Of a DNA stretch of 64,000 nucleotides, positions 1 to 10,418 are shown in pieces; position 1 is the stretch's first letter; each line of letters begins with the position of its first letter. The position numbers and the translations under genes were made by a program. The notes under the pieces were generated by a model. That model had not been told where the DNA came from, did no database searches, and was given only the letters and a program-made list of their open reading frames with translations. Source of the DNA: Ascaphus truei (taxonomy: Eukaryota; Chordata; Amphibia; Anura; Ascaphidae); the NCBI GenBank assembly GCA_036426205.1, contig CM071570.1, positions 74,431,763 through 74,495,762 of the forward strand, written 5' to 3'.

Positions 1-970
1 CACAAAAGACAATGCTGGCTGCCTACTAACTGTATGGGGAACATACTGACACAGGGAATAAAATTGCTTTTTACATATACAATCCCCGTTCCCCAATAAA
101 CACAGTTTCCCGTTCCAGGTATCACACAGTGATATACTGTAGCTCTCATCTGGAAGAGGTTACACCAAACATATAACATTCAGGCCAAAATGAGCCTCTC
201 AGAGGCGGCCATTACACATAGTTTTGGGACAGTCATCCGGGCTTCACCTTTATTATGTGAGGCTGGCTACCCCTACTGGGACAGACACTATTCTTTATGC
301 ATTGTTTTTATTGTTATTTTCGTGTAGTATGGCTACCTGTGTTGCCTAACAACAGCGCCCTAATTTGTTTGAGGGAATATATATACAACTGGAGACATTA
401 CTATAATGGAAGTAATCCTGTTCCTCTGAAAATATATGTATGTACGTGCATACACACAAATAAATACATCATATTAAGTATGATCAGTGTGCTCATTTGC
501 TTGTTTAAGTATGTGCTACTGTACCTTATTGGCACTGAAATCCAAGATTTTTAAATTGAAATGTTCCACTTGTAAAACTGGCATTTAAATATATGAAGCT
601 ACCTCTTCTGTTCTAGGAAAGCAGTGGGGGAGGGGAAGGGGGTGAGGGAGGGGTGAGTAGACTGATGATATTGCAAGCAGCAGGTGAGCGTGTCTGAAAA
701 TGGCTCATGCTGAGATGCTCACATTACTGAAAACAAATTAAAATCAATGTTCATAAATTAAATGTATATATACAGGAGCAAGCAAAGTGAATAACCATTT
801 TTTGACTAAGGAAAAATGTATTGTATCAGGAAACAATAAGTAGCAAAGCTGCAGACCAATAGCATATAACAAAAGATACTTGCAATGACCGGTGCTCCTA
901 GTTTAGGGAAATCTGCCTGAGAATCCTATGTTACAGGTAATAAGTGATGATCCAGGGCACAAACGGATTT
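1..970. other. No recognised feature
   Basis: AT-rich sequence with purine runs (around 618-655) and no convincing coding region. The 85-codon open frame at 297-554 has no recognisable domain and low-complexity hydrophobic composition, so it is treated as chance. Confidence 0.5.
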
Positions 971-1114
971 CCAAAAATGTAATATATCATAACAGCACAA
1001 AAGTACGGCGTTTCGTCCTTCTAAGATGACTTTCTTTGCCAGTCACTTAAAAAAGTCCTCTTAGAAGGACGAAACGTCGTACTTTTGTGCTGTTATGATA
1101 TATTACATTTTTGG
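971..1114. repeat. Imperfect palindrome with GACGAAACGTCGTAC core
   Basis: Arms at about 971-1033 and 1052-1114 are reverse complements over about 63 bp with only two mismatches seen by eye, separated by about 18 bases. Both arms contain the block GGACGAAAC next to the GTAC-containing stretch. GAAAC after a short stem is typical of the terminal repeats of Penelope-like elements seen elsewhere in this window, so a PLE-derived foldback is the best guess. No coding sequence is associated. Confidence 0.65.
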
Positions 1115-1138
1115 GAGAGGGAGAGGGAGAGGGACAGG

Positions 1139-1380
1139 GAGAGGCTCAGTGAGTAAAGACACTGACTGGCACTGAGTTGAAAGCAGGGGAGCCTGGTTCA
1201 ATTCCCAGTGTTGGCTCCTTGTGACCTTGGGCAAGTCACCTTATCTCCCTGTGCCTCAGGCACCAAAAACATAGATTGTAAGCTCCACGGGGCAGGGACT
1301 GTGTCTGCAAAATGTCTCTGTAATGCCCTACGTAAAACTAGCAGCACTATACAAGAACATGTTATTATTATTATTTTTAC
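1139..1380 (+). mobile_element. tRNA-derived CORE-type SINE, copy 1
   Basis: The 5' part has a tRNA-like promoter: A-box-like GGCTCAGTGAGTAAAG near 1143 and B box GGTTCAATTCC at 1195-1205. Next comes a block close to the MIR/CORE domain (GTGACCTTGGGCAAGTCACC at 1220-1239), then GATTGTAAGCTCCACGGGGC, which resembles L2/CR1-type 3' ends, and a GTTATTATTATT tail. A GAGAGG-rich simple repeat precedes it (1115-1138). A second copy lies at 21668-21902. It would be transcribed by RNA polymerase III and mobilised by a LINE with a matching tail. Confidence 0.8.
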
Positions 1381-2259
1381 TTGTATCAGAAAACAGCATT
1401 ACAAATTGTTTGAGAAAACAGAAGGTGATTGATTATTAAATGCTGAGATAGTTCAGGTTTCGATGATCAACTTTTATAAAAATATTATGATTGAAATAAT
1501 TTTCTTTTTTCTTTTCAGTTATGTGGTCCAAAAACAGCAAGAACAAAGGTCAACAATTTCAACATTTACTGATCTCAGAAAACATCCAGTACTAATACGT
1601 AAATATATATGAATATAGAAAGTATAGGTGCGCAATAAATCAAAATATGTCATTAAATAAAGGTTCCTAAATGCAGCCTCAAAATTCCTAACCTGACACT
1701 AAGCTTAATACATATATAAGCAGACAAAATTGAATAAAGGGCGCAAATCTGCAGACCACTAAATAATAAATAGCATAAACAGTGTAACAGAAGGTGTCCA
1801 ATATGGTAACAAAGTCCCAACTCCTTGTAATCCTAAAGACAATGAAGAAAATGCCACAATAGTGAAGTACTAAAAGGCAATTTTATACACAGGTAGAAAA
1901 TTGGCTACTTACAATGTAGCAGATAAAATCAGGCAGCGTGGATGCATGTCACCGCACAAACAATCAGAAGGTAAATCAACGTCTCCCTCTCGGCTTGGAA
2001 TCACCCGTCAGCAAGGCTGCTGCTCCTGCAGTGCAATCGTACATTCGTCTGCTGGTTTGTTACACCAGCAGTGGAATCCCGCAATCGTTATTCCAGATCC
2101 CGTTGTCGTGACATCAGACGCCAGTATAGGAATCGGTCCACTGATAGACCATGTGATGCCACCTCTGTGGTCTATTTACCAAGTCAGCGACCGAAGAGTG
2201 GATTTAGCACAATAAAGCACTTACAAATAAATGCACAAAATGTTAACCCTGCGCGTTTC
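1381..2259. other. Unassigned sequence left of the chromovirus
   Basis: No recognised element. Two overlapping open frames near 1901-2424 have no family resemblance and run into the neighbouring LTR, so they are treated as chance. The stretch ends at the TGTTACG terminus of the chromovirus LTR. Confidence 0.4.
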
Positions 2260-3048
2260 TGTTACGCCGGTGCTGCCCGCAGACCAAACTCGTCCCTTAT
2301 ACTGAGGTGGGGACGAATAAGTGCATGCACCCGCAGCAGAAGGAGCGTGTCCGGAGTGTGGTGTTTTGGCGTTGCCAGGCCAGGAGTGAACAGGTGTAGC
2401 AATACTTGCCTGTACCGGTACTGAAGGAGCGTAGTGGTTGCCGTTAGCCAAAGGTCGGGGAGAGAGAGATCTGGAAGGTCGAGGTCCAAGCTGAGGTCGA
2501 GGGATGGAAGAAACTGCAGGGTCAAGAGGGAGCCGGGATCCAGAGACAGGTAAGCACGTCTGCCAAGCCGGGTCGTAACCTGAATGCACCAAGACAAAGG
2601 GAGAGCCAGAATAGACGTCTGTAGCAGAGACTATGTCGAGTGATGTGAGAGAGGCAGAACAGGCTTTAAGTACTGTGGCTGACCAATGGTTAACGGAGGC
2701 AGGCCTGGAGGAACCCTAGGAGCAGTCCAGGATTGGTTTCCATAACACGCTGCCAGGTGATAAGGTTTAGGGTTAACTAGTAACCAGCGTGTGGGAGGGA
2801 GGTGTGGCTTCACTGCAAAAGCAGTGAATAAATTAGCTGGTGCTGGAATGTGTTCCGTAACAGCAGGGGATGCGCGCGCAGAAGCAACGGCAGGCAGCCG
2901 AGCACCAGCCCCATGCGGGGCAGTAGCAGCCCGATGGGGAAGTCCCCTCAGCAGGGAGGCCGGACGAGGAGGGAGCCGCACAGCCGCAGGAGCGAACAGA
3001 GGTGAGGGGAGGTCACGCTGCGACCGACGTGACCCCCGAGTCCTCACA
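2260..3048 (-). repeat. 3' LTR of the chromovirus
   Basis: In element sense the LTR starts TGTGAGGACTCGGG (at 3048) and ends GGCGTAACA (at 2260), giving TGT...ACA termini. It follows a polypurine tract: nine G between GAA and TAC, at about 3049-3063. It matches 7331-7966 over most of its length. The last dozen or so pol codons (3013-3048) lie inside this LTR. A TATA-like CTTAAAG lies at about 2664-2670, some 25 bases upstream of the presumed R start near 2641. Confidence 0.9.
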
Positions 3049-3720
3049 GTACCCCCCCCCTTCAGGGTCGGCCTCAGGACGATCCTTCCATGGCTTGGAT
3101 GGAAACTTTTTCCGGAAGCGTTTAAGAAGTCCTGGTGCGTGGATGTCATTAAGAGGTACCCAAGACCTCTCCTCGGGTCCGAAACCCTTCCAATGAACCA
3201 AGAAATGGGCTTTCCCTTTGGAGAGACGGGAATCTAGTATGGTCTGGACCTCGTACTCTTCGTTGCCCTGTATGATCACAGGATCTGGTTTAAGAGTGTT
3301 ATCCGGGAACAGAGGGCTAGAGATGAACGGTTTGAGAAGTGAAGTATGGAAAACATTAGGAATTCGCATGATTGGGGGTAGTTGAAGACGGAAAGCCACC
3401 GGGTTAACCTGCTCCATGATAGGAAATGGCCCCAGAAACCTAGGAGTCAATTTGGGGGAAGGGGTTTTGAGGCGGATATTTCTAGTAGACAACCAAACCT
3501 TGTCCCCTGGTTTGTAGTTTAGTGCAGGTTGGCGACGGCGGTCAGCCTGAACTTTAGAAGACAGGGAGGCCCTTTGAAGTGCAGATTGAATTCTGGCCCA
3601 AGAGTCCTGTAGGAGGCAGATGTGTTCATCCACAGCTGGAACTCCAGAGGAGATCTTGGAAATAGGTAGGCAAGCCGGGTGATAGCCGTAATTAATAAAG
3701 AAAGGTGTCTCACCAGTGGA
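3013..3720 (-). pseudogene. Integrase C-terminus with chromodomain
   Basis: This continues the integrase frame past an in-frame TAA at 3721-3723. It contains the GPF/Y-type region (PRFLGPFPIMEQVNPVAFRL) and then a chromodomain with YEVQTILDSR, FLVHWKGF and ERSWVPLNDI. Chromodomains at this position direct chromovirus integration to marked chromatin. The frame runs through the polypurine tract into the 3' LTR before stopping. The aromatic residues expected of the chromodomain cage are partly present (Y at the start, W in HWKGF). Confidence 0.9.
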
Positions 3721-4605
3721 TTAATTCCTGGTGGAATTAAAGGCATACTCAGCCCAAGAAAGCAATTCCGTCCCGTCATCCTGGGAGTCAGAGACGAAGC
3801 ACCTTAAATACTTCTCGAGAGATTGATTAACCCTCTCGGTCTGTCCATTAGACTGAGGGTGATAACCCGAAGAGAAGGAGGAAGCAATGCCCAGTCTTCT
3901 TGTGAAGGATCTCCAGAATCTGGAAACAAATTGAGAGCCACGATCCGATACAATGGACGTGGGTATGCCATGGATCCGGAAAATTTCTTTGGAGAAAATA
4001 TCGGCTAGGGCGGGTGAGGAGGGTAATCCTTTGAGAGGAATAAAGTGTGCCATCTTGGAAAACCGATCCACGACTACTAGAATAGTGTTCATGCCATTCG
4101 ACCTAGGCAATTCGACAATAAAATCCATGGATATGTGGGACCAGGGGCGTTCCGGGATGGATAAGGGCAAAAGAAGACCATGGGGTCTCTGGCGAGGAAT
4201 CTTGTTGCGTGCACATACCGGACAGGCCCGGGTAAACTCAAGAATAGATTTGTCCATATTGGGCCACCAAAAGGTACGACGGATGAGGTCCAAAGTCTTC
4301 TTGTAGCCTGGGTGTCCTGCCAAACGGGAAGCATGTCCCCATTCCAGAATCTCCGGAATAAACTTGGCCTCCACGTATAAGGTATCCTTCGGGATCTCAA
4401 GATCGCTAGGAAGGTGGCTTTGAGACTTGATGATCCTCTCAAGATTTTTGAATGTAGCGATCTTTTGTTCGGGAAGGATAGACTTTGTAGTTTTCTCTGG
4501 TCTCTCATCAGAAGAATATTGTCTAGAGAGAGCATCCGCCTTGACGTTTTTAGTGCCGGGAATGTAAGATAAAATTATACCTGGAGAAAAATAACGACCA
4601 GCGGG
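3721..4605 (-). pseudogene. Integrase zinc-binding and catalytic core
   Basis: The HHCC zinc-binding region is visible (WGHASRLAGHPGYKKT and CPVCARNK), followed by the DDE core: first Asp in SMDFIVELP, second in VSDRGSQFVSRFW, and Glu in GQTERVNQSLEKYL. The frame also holds the end of the RNase H connection (KADALSRQYS) upstream of its first methionine. It is in a different frame from RT, so a one-base indel near 4607 separates them, and a TAA at 3721-3723 ends it early. The product would insert element cDNA into chromatin. Confidence 0.92.
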
Positions 4606-4606
4606 C

Positions 4607-5690
4607 TTAGCGGGGGCCTAAGCAACGGGCATTCTCGATGTATAAAAGATTTTTGTGGTCCGTGAGAATAGTGAACGGCTCTTTTGACCCGTCCAACAGA
4701 TGTCTCCATTCCTGCAGGGCCAACTTGACGGCCAAAAGTTCTTTATTGCCCACATCATAGTTCCTCTCAGCTGGGGAAAACTTCTTCGAGAAAAAACCGC
4801 AAGGGTGAAGTTTATCCTGGGGAGAAAACTTTTGGGATAGGACAGCACCGGCCCCGCAGTCTGAAGCGTCTACCTCTAGGGTGAAAGAAAAATTGGTGTC
4901 CGGGTGTCGAAGGATGGGAGCTGAGACAAAAGCTTGTTTTAGTGTTTCAAAAGCTATGACTGCCTCAGGAGACCAAGACGAAGGATCAGCTCCTTTTTGG
5001 GTCAGTGCTGTGATCGGGGCGATGATTGTGGAGAAGTTACGAATAAACTTCCGGTAATAATTGGAAAAGCCTAGGAACCGCTGAATAGACTTGAGGGAGT
5101 AAGGTTGCGGCCAATCAATTACGGCTTTAAGTTTCTCAGGATCCATGGCCAATCCCGTGTTGGAAATAATATATCCCAGAAAAGAGGTGGTAGACTGGTG
5201 AAAGAGACATTTCTCCATCTTGGCAAACAAACGGTTCTCTCGGAGACGGGAGAGTACAAACTTGGTATGGATGATATGGTCCTGTAGATTCTTGGAAAAT
5301 ATAAGGATGTCATCCAAATAAACAATTACAAACTGATTAAGGACATCCCGAAAGACGTCGTTGATAAAGTCCTGAAAAACCGCTGGAGCGTTGCATAATC
5401 CGAAAGGCATCACGAGATACTCGTAGTTGCCGCTACGGGTGTTGAAGGCAGTCTTCCATTCGTCGCCCTCCCGGATGCGAATAAGATTATATGCCCCGCG
5501 AAGGTCAAGCTTGGAGAACACGAAAGCACCTTGAAGTCTGTCGAATAATTCAGAAATGAGAGGAAGTGGGTAACGGTTCTTCACCGTGATGCGGTTCAGT
5601 CCCCGGTAATCAATACACGGTCTGAGAGTACCGTTCTTTTTCTTGACGAAGAAGAATCCAGCTCCTGCGGGTGAATTGGAGTGCTAAATG
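4607..5690 (-). pseudogene. Reverse transcriptase and RNase H
   Basis: RT begins around the [21 protein letters not shown] block near 5660 and continues with [18 protein letters not shown], the palm motif [14 protein letters not shown] (catalytic YLDD) and GYIISNTG. The RNase H domain follows, with [16 protein letters not shown] and TDHKNLLYI. The frame ends in LGPR at 4607, where RNase H should still continue, so a small indel truncates it. The frame relation to protease is also broken, near 5690, in an A/G-run. Confidence 0.94.
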
Positions 5691-6330
5691 AAGCCCCTTT
5701 AAGGTTCTCATGGATATATTCGTCCATGGCTTCCGTCTCAGGAAGAAAGAGGGGGTAGGATTTGGATTTGGGCAAAGTGTATCCAGGTACCAAGTCTATA
5801 GGACAATCGTAAGATCTGTGAGGAGGTAGTAGTTCGGATTGGGTTTTGCAGAAGACGTCCAGAAAAGCATCATACGGAGCGGGCAATCCTCCCCTAGGGT
5901 TGGATGCATTGGCCAGCAGTCGAGGAGGAAGTACGGCTGGTGGAAACGGCTCCTCCGACCTCGACCTCCAAGCAAGAGGATCTTGGGATGTCCAGTTGAT
6001 GAGAGGATTGTGCTTCTGTAACCAGGGTAAGCCGAGAGTGACCGGAGTTCCGGGGGCATGGATTACATCAAAGGCCAAGGTCTCCTTGTGTGAATGAGAG
6101 GAATGGGTGATGGGGCGAGTCTCCAAGGAAATATATGCTGGGGTGAGCGGATGCTCGTCAATCCCGACCAAGGCAACGGGAGACTTCTTCCTAACGAGTG
6201 GAATCTGGTTCTTTTCAGAGAAGGCTTGGTCCATGAAATTTCCTCCCGCGCCGGAATCGATAAATGCCGCAGTGGAGGTTACGGAAGGTAGGACCCGAGA
6301 GAGAGACGGGAATGGTTAATTTCTTGAGAA
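5690..6330 (-). pseudogene. Retropepsin-type protease
   Basis: The active-site triplet DSG is encoded at 6250-6258 in the context TAAFIDSGAGGNF, just upstream of the first methionine of the visible reading frame (6234). Downstream are LGLPWLQKHNPLINW, the conserved flap-distal block of Sushi-type proteases, and then a linker leading to RT. It is in the frame of the 3' part of gag but separated from it by a TAA at 6424. The protease would cut the Gag-Pol polyprotein. Confidence 0.87.
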
Positions 6331-6423
6331 GTTCCTTCCTGGAAAGGGGACAAGGAGATTTAGCACCCAGGGAGAGCCCCTTCATACTCACTGGGTTTGG
6401 TCATTTCCCGAGCGAAGTGGACA

Positions 6424-7328
6424 TTAACGGATCAGATGCGCGGAGGATCTGCAGTAATAACATAATCCACCGACTTGGCGAGCTTGCTGTATTGGTGTCT
6501 GTGAACGCTGGACTCCAAGTTGCATGGGCTCCGGAGCCTCCAAAGTGGGTAGCGGGGAGACGGCAGGTCCTGTGGTAGAAGAGAATCTCGGAAAAGGAGC
6601 ACGGAAGGGTTTAAATCGAGGAAGCTGGCATTGGAGGCGGCATACCTTCAGGCACTGATCCATTCGATTGGCCTGGGAGATGAGTTCCTCCAGAAGCCCT
6701 GGCCTGGGTTGTGAGGCGAGCTCATCCTTGACGGAATCTGTTAAGCCTCGCCAGAAGACTGAAACTAAAGCCTCCTGGCCACATCGTGTCTCAGCTGCTA
6801 TGGTCCTGAACTCCAAGGCGTACTGGGCCACGGAACGACGTCCCTGGGAAAGTTCAAGCAAAGAGTCAGAGGCAGTTTCTTGGCGTGCGGGGGTATCGAA
6901 GACCTGTCGAAAGTCTCGTCTAAAGGCTGCATAATCACGGGTGATATCGGGACAGAGTTCCCAAATTGGGGAGGCCCATGCCAGTGCTTTCCTGTAAGCA
7001 GGCTGTACACATATGCCACTTTCTTGCGACCAGTGGAGTACTGCTGTGGAGCCATCTCAAACTGGATCTCGCACTGATTGAGAAAACCGCGACAGGCGTG
7101 TGGATCCCCTGCATACGGTTTAGGTGCCGGGATCTTCGGGCTGGAAGTCGAGGCAGTACCCGGTTCTGGCGACAGTGGCGGTGCAGTCCCAGGTGGTGCC
7201 TGAAAAGAAACGTCCTGTACCTGTTGAGTGAGGAGAGCCATTTGGTCAGTTAGGGCCTGGACTTGTTGATACATGGCCGTCATCATGGAGGCCATGTCAG
7301 TCTGGTCTGCGTCTTGAGGGCTCGACAT
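6424..7328 (-). pseudogene. Gag of the Sushi/PEG10 type
   Basis: The start codon at 7328 lies two bases after the LTR, inside the presumed primer-binding site. The N-terminal part has a glutamine-rich, probably helical stretch (QQVQALTDQMALLTQQVQ) and the capsid signature PKPYAGDPHACRGFLNQCEI. A frameshift near 6880-6900 moves the rest to another frame, which carries the capsid C-terminal region (LELSQGRRSVAQYALEFRTI) and the beginning of a CCHC zinc knuckle (LCYYCRSSAHLIR), ended by TAA at 6424. Gag would form the RNA-packaging particle. Confidence 0.9.
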
Positions 7329-7329
7329 A
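7320..7329 (-). promoter_or_regulatory. Self-priming primer-binding site
   Basis: In element sense TATGTCGAGC begins two bases after the LTR end. It is the exact complement of GCTCGACATA inside the LTR (plus-strand 7703-7712). No tRNA-like TGG start is present. Tf1 and related chromoviruses prime reverse transcription by folding the 5' end of their own mRNA onto such a site; the layout here fits that mechanism. The gag ATG is embedded in the site. Confidence 0.75.
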
Positions 7330-7330
7330 A

Positions 7331-7966
7331 TGTTACGCCAGTGCTGCCCGCAGACCAGACTCGTCCCTTATACTGAGGTGGGGACGTATAAGTGCACGCA
7401 CCAGCAGCAGAAGGAGCGTGTCCGGAGTGTGGTGTTTTGGCGTTGCCAGGCCAGGAGTGAACAGGTGTAGCAATACTTGCCGGTACCGGTACTGAACGAG
7501 CGTAGTGGTTGCCGTTAGCCAAAGGTCGGGGAGAGAGAGATCCGGAAGGTCGAGGTCCAAGCTGAGGTCGAGGGATGGAAGAAGCTGCAGGGTCAAGAGG
7601 GAGCCGGGATCCAGAGACAGGTATGCACGTCCGCCAAGCCGGGTCGTAACCTGAATGCACCAAGACAAAGGGAGAGCCAGAATAGACGTCTGTAGCAGAG
7701 ACTATGTCGAGCGATGTGAGAGAGGCAGAACAGGCATTAAGTACTGTGGCTGACCGATGGTTAACGGAGACATGCCTGGAGGAGCCCTAGGAGCAGTCCA
7801 GGATTGGTTTCCATAATACGCTGCCAGGTGATAAGGTTTAGGGTTAACTAGTAACCAGTGTGTGGGAGGGAGGTGTGGATTCACTGCAAGAGCAGTGAAT
7901 AAATTTGCTGGTGCTGGAATGTGTTCCGTAACAGCAGGGAATGGGCGCGCAGAAGCAACGGCAGGC
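7331..7966 (-). repeat. 5' LTR of the chromovirus, truncated in U3
   Basis: It aligns with the 3' LTR from the GGCGTAACA end at 7331 up to about 7966, where similarity stops (GCAACGGCAGGC followed by unrelated TCTCCAGAGG). About 150 bp of U3 at the LTR start are missing, so the left end of the element and its target duplication cannot be seen. Confidence 0.88.
7703..7742 (-). promoter_or_regulatory. Predicted transcription start and TATA-like box
   Basis: If self-priming holds, the mRNA should start at GCTCGACATA (7712 reading down). A TTAAT/TTAAA box lies about 20-30 bases upstream in both LTR copies (CTTAATGCC here, CTTAAAGCC in the other). The spacing fits a core promoter; the assignment rests on the complementarity argument. 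Confidence 0.5.
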
Positions 7967-8345
7967 TCTCCAGAGGTCTCACGTGGAACCACGGAACAAA
8001 CCCTGAATGTAAAAAAAACTAAACCTGGCCTATAAATTCAATACATACACCCCCCCCCCCACCCCCCAACACCTACAGTACAATAATGTGCAAAATAACT
8101 ATTATCCAGATATGGATAATAGATTAATTGCCCATTATTAAAAACATTAACAAGCATATTCAAATAAATAATAAAGTGCTACTGACCTCATCAAGAAGAA
8201 GTCTCCGTCGCCAGCAACATTCTTGTCTTGTCCACAAAATACATTGCCAAAACAAAGCCAATACATTGCAAGTACATTCAGATATCAATTAACCCCTTAA
8301 ACACCTTATCAGAAAATAACCGCAAAGGTAATTAAGGGGTTAAGC
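7967..8345. other. Repeat-like sequence with TTAAGGGGTTAA ends
   Basis: No coding capacity. A C-rich run at about 8049-8067 is followed by AT-rich sequence. AATTAACCCCTTAA (near 8288) and AATTAAGGGGTTAA (near 8331) form a small inverted repeat. Similar blocks in inverse orientation (GGGGGTGGGGGAATG, TTGCCCATTA, ATATCTGGATAAT) occur at 52.7-53.0 kb, suggesting one dispersed family. Confidence 0.35.
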
Positions 8346-8429
8346 CACACTGGCAAGATACCCACCCTTCACCCATGAATTTGTACAGTGGCTTCATCAT
8401 GCAACTATATATACAGTATATATATATAT

Positions 8430-8652
8430 AGGGAGCCCTGGTGTCCCGCGATGTGGGGGACGGCGGCAGGGGGTTCCGGGGGACCCGGCGGACCCGGCAG
8501 CGGGGGGGAGAGCGCCCCGATCGGAGGGCGCTCTTCCGCTGCTTTGGCGCGCGCCCGGCACCCTCCGGCGCGCGCCAGGTTACTGCTGCGGCCGAGAACG
8601 GGCAAATGCTCGAATAAACTCGGCCGCAGCAGTATATATATATTTATTTATA
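8430..8652. repeat. GC-rich island ending in a perfect 16-bp hairpin
   Basis: Very GC-rich sequence (8440-8600) in an AT-rich setting. TACTGCTGCGGCCGAG (about 8580) and its exact reverse complement (ending about 8635) form a hairpin with a roughly 23-base loop. TATATATA runs lie on both sides of the whole block. Probably a non-autonomous DNA element or foldback; the family is not recognised. Confidence 0.45.
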
Positions 8653-9330
8653 CAGGGCTTGACAAATCACCCATAAATCTAATCGCCACTTAGCCCCGCC
8701 CTTAGCCCCACCCATTAACAATAACAATTCTGTATATATGTCAAATAGAAGCTTTTGAGCTAATTTCTCAAAATTTGTTTTTAGAGGTTTTTAATACCTT
8801 TTAATATGGTCTTTTAAACTTTTTTAAATAGTTTTAAACAATTCTTAAAACACTATCCAATTAGAATACTCTTAAGATAAATATATCCTTTATAAATCAT
8901 TAATGGTCTTATCTAATATTACTATCCCTTATTTTATAAAAGACAGATAGTTTGTGTATTTATTATGTGATTAAATTCTAGGTTTCAGTTGAGGGCTTTT
9001 ATATTTGTTTGAAGAAATTCTCACTTTCCATTAAATTAGAAGAACATCCCAAATAGTCTATTGTACAATGGGATATTATTTTTATTTTCATTCTCATTTA
9101 TACTTAAGTTGCACATTTATATTCTGTTTGCACATCTAAGATGAGAAGTCTTTAATAAGCCATAAGCTTAATGTCTTTGCATTATAATCAGAAAGGTCCC
9201 ACTAAATATGTGTGCTAACTCTGGATTTCCTTTCTTTCAGATTAATTCCTAAATGCTGTTCATTATTCTCTGCATTTTAAGTCTTATCCCTATCAAGGGA
9301 CTGTTTTATATCTGTATGTTATGTTCATTT
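8653..9330. other. AT-rich, possible hAT remnant at left edge
   Basis: CAGGGCTTGACAAAT near 8655 resembles a hAT terminal repeat, but no matching right end was found. The rest is AT-rich with no recognised feature. Confidence 0.25.
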
Positions 9331-9960
9331 ATAAATTGTACCTTTCCCGTAAGCATAGCGCATTGTAACTGTTAAAATGATCTGTAAGCATGCGCATAGT
9401 GTCCGGTGGCACACACGGTGGACCGTCACGTGCGCTGTGACGTACGCTGGCCTGCATCGTAGAACTTGCACGTAGTGTTGGGATGTCAGTAACACGCACA
9501 GTGAACCGTGTAGCACAACATCACTGACCCGCATCGTGCGCCGTGACGCGAGGACGTCGGTTAACGCGATGATGTCATACCCCCGCCCGGGAATCGTGGG
9601 GATTTTCAAAATCAAGTCAGATAAAAGGAGAAAATTGAGGAAACAGATGCCCACAACCCCTGATGAAGCTCTAACCTAGAGTGAAATGGACAGCACGGAC
9701 AATAGAAGGACTTTTGACTCTGGTGTATGCTGGTGATAGTCTGCTAAGAATAAATCCCTTCTTCCTATTTCCACTGTGGACGGCTACCGTGGGTGGAATA
9801 CCTGAGAGAGAGGAAAGTCCATTTTTCTGCCAGTGTCTGACCCTGGGTGGTCCCATTGCCTGAGTACTATATTCGTCTGTGTAAACTTTTATAATTTTAT
9901 TGTGTTATGAAGCAATTTTGCACTATTTCTCTGTTTCATTCATCTCCACATACGGAAACC
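9331..9960 (+). mobile_element. Penelope-like terminal repeat (pLTR-like)
   Basis: A CpG-rich block with repeated GTGACG/ATGTCA-type words is followed by a hammerhead-like core at 9660-9687 and then GGACTTTTGACTC and AATAAATCCC. This order (CpG-rich stretch, hammerhead-like core, AATAAA-type sequence) recurs at other PLE ends in the window. No RT is attached here, so it would be a solitary terminal piece. Confidence 0.5.
9660..9687 (+). ncRNA. Hammerhead ribozyme-like core
   Basis: CTGATGA (9660-9666) is the canonical first core strand. It is followed by a short stem CTCT/AGAG with loop AACCT and then GAAAT (9683-9687), close to the canonical GAAAC. PLE terminal repeats are known to carry minimal type I hammerheads. 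Stem III and the cleavage triplet were not proven, so catalytic activity is uncertain. Confidence 0.5.
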
Positions 9961-10418
9961 TTTTGTCACTGCACGACTGCATGCTGACGGACATTGTTGC
10001 TGAGATTATCAACTGAGGTGGTAACTCCTAAATAACCGAAAAGTCTGAATTACTCACGGAGAATGTGAGTGACATTGTATACTATTTATTTCCAGTCATA
10101 CATATACTGTACTCAGTTGCACTATATGTGCATGTTCTTTCTCCTTTTTATATACTCCTGGATTTGAGTGCGCTCCTGACCCCTTTTTTCTACCAACATG
10201 TCAGTATGCCATATCTACACATTACAGTATGTAAATTCAATAGGGTCCACGAGGAAAGCAATGAGATTTCCATGTTATTGAACCACATACCCATACACTT
10301 GTTTAATTTTAACTTGGATAATATTCTCTTAAGTGTGATATGTGAAAACGTTCTCTAACAGGGTTCGCTACAAAACATAGTATCACGCAAGGAAAAATGC
10401 ACATCTACATGGGAACTA
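9961..10418. other. No recognised feature
   Basis: AT-rich unique-looking sequence. The 97-codon open frame at 10065-10358 is hydrophobic and has no recognisable domain. Confidence 0.4.

Larger units (their letters stand above)
2260..7966 (-). mobile_element. Ty3/gypsy chromovirus, Sushi/PEG10-related type
   Basis: A near-complete LTR retrotransposon on the minus strand: truncated 5' LTR (7331-7966), gag, protease, RT/RNase H, integrase with chromodomain, then 3' LTR (2260-3048). Domain order gag-PR-RT-RH-IN-chromodomain defines the chromoviruses. The gag motif PKPYAGDPHACRGFLNQCEI matches the Sushi/Mart gag from which mammalian PEG10 and RTL1 descend. The copy is dead: frameshifts in gag, between protease and RT, and at the end of RNase H, plus in-frame TAA stops at 6424 and 3721. 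The LTR copies differ by scattered substitutions, so insertion is not very recent. Confidence 0.93.

Noticed and set aside
1139..1380. Possible functional tRNA gene
   Set aside because: Only A- and B-box-like promoter parts are present; the rest is CORE/LINE-like tail, as in a SINE, and a second copy exists at 21668.
2221..2597. Minus-strand open frames over the LTR (also at 7283-7668)
   Set aside because: They occur in both LTR copies, overlap each other in different frames and show no domain; they are LTR sequence.
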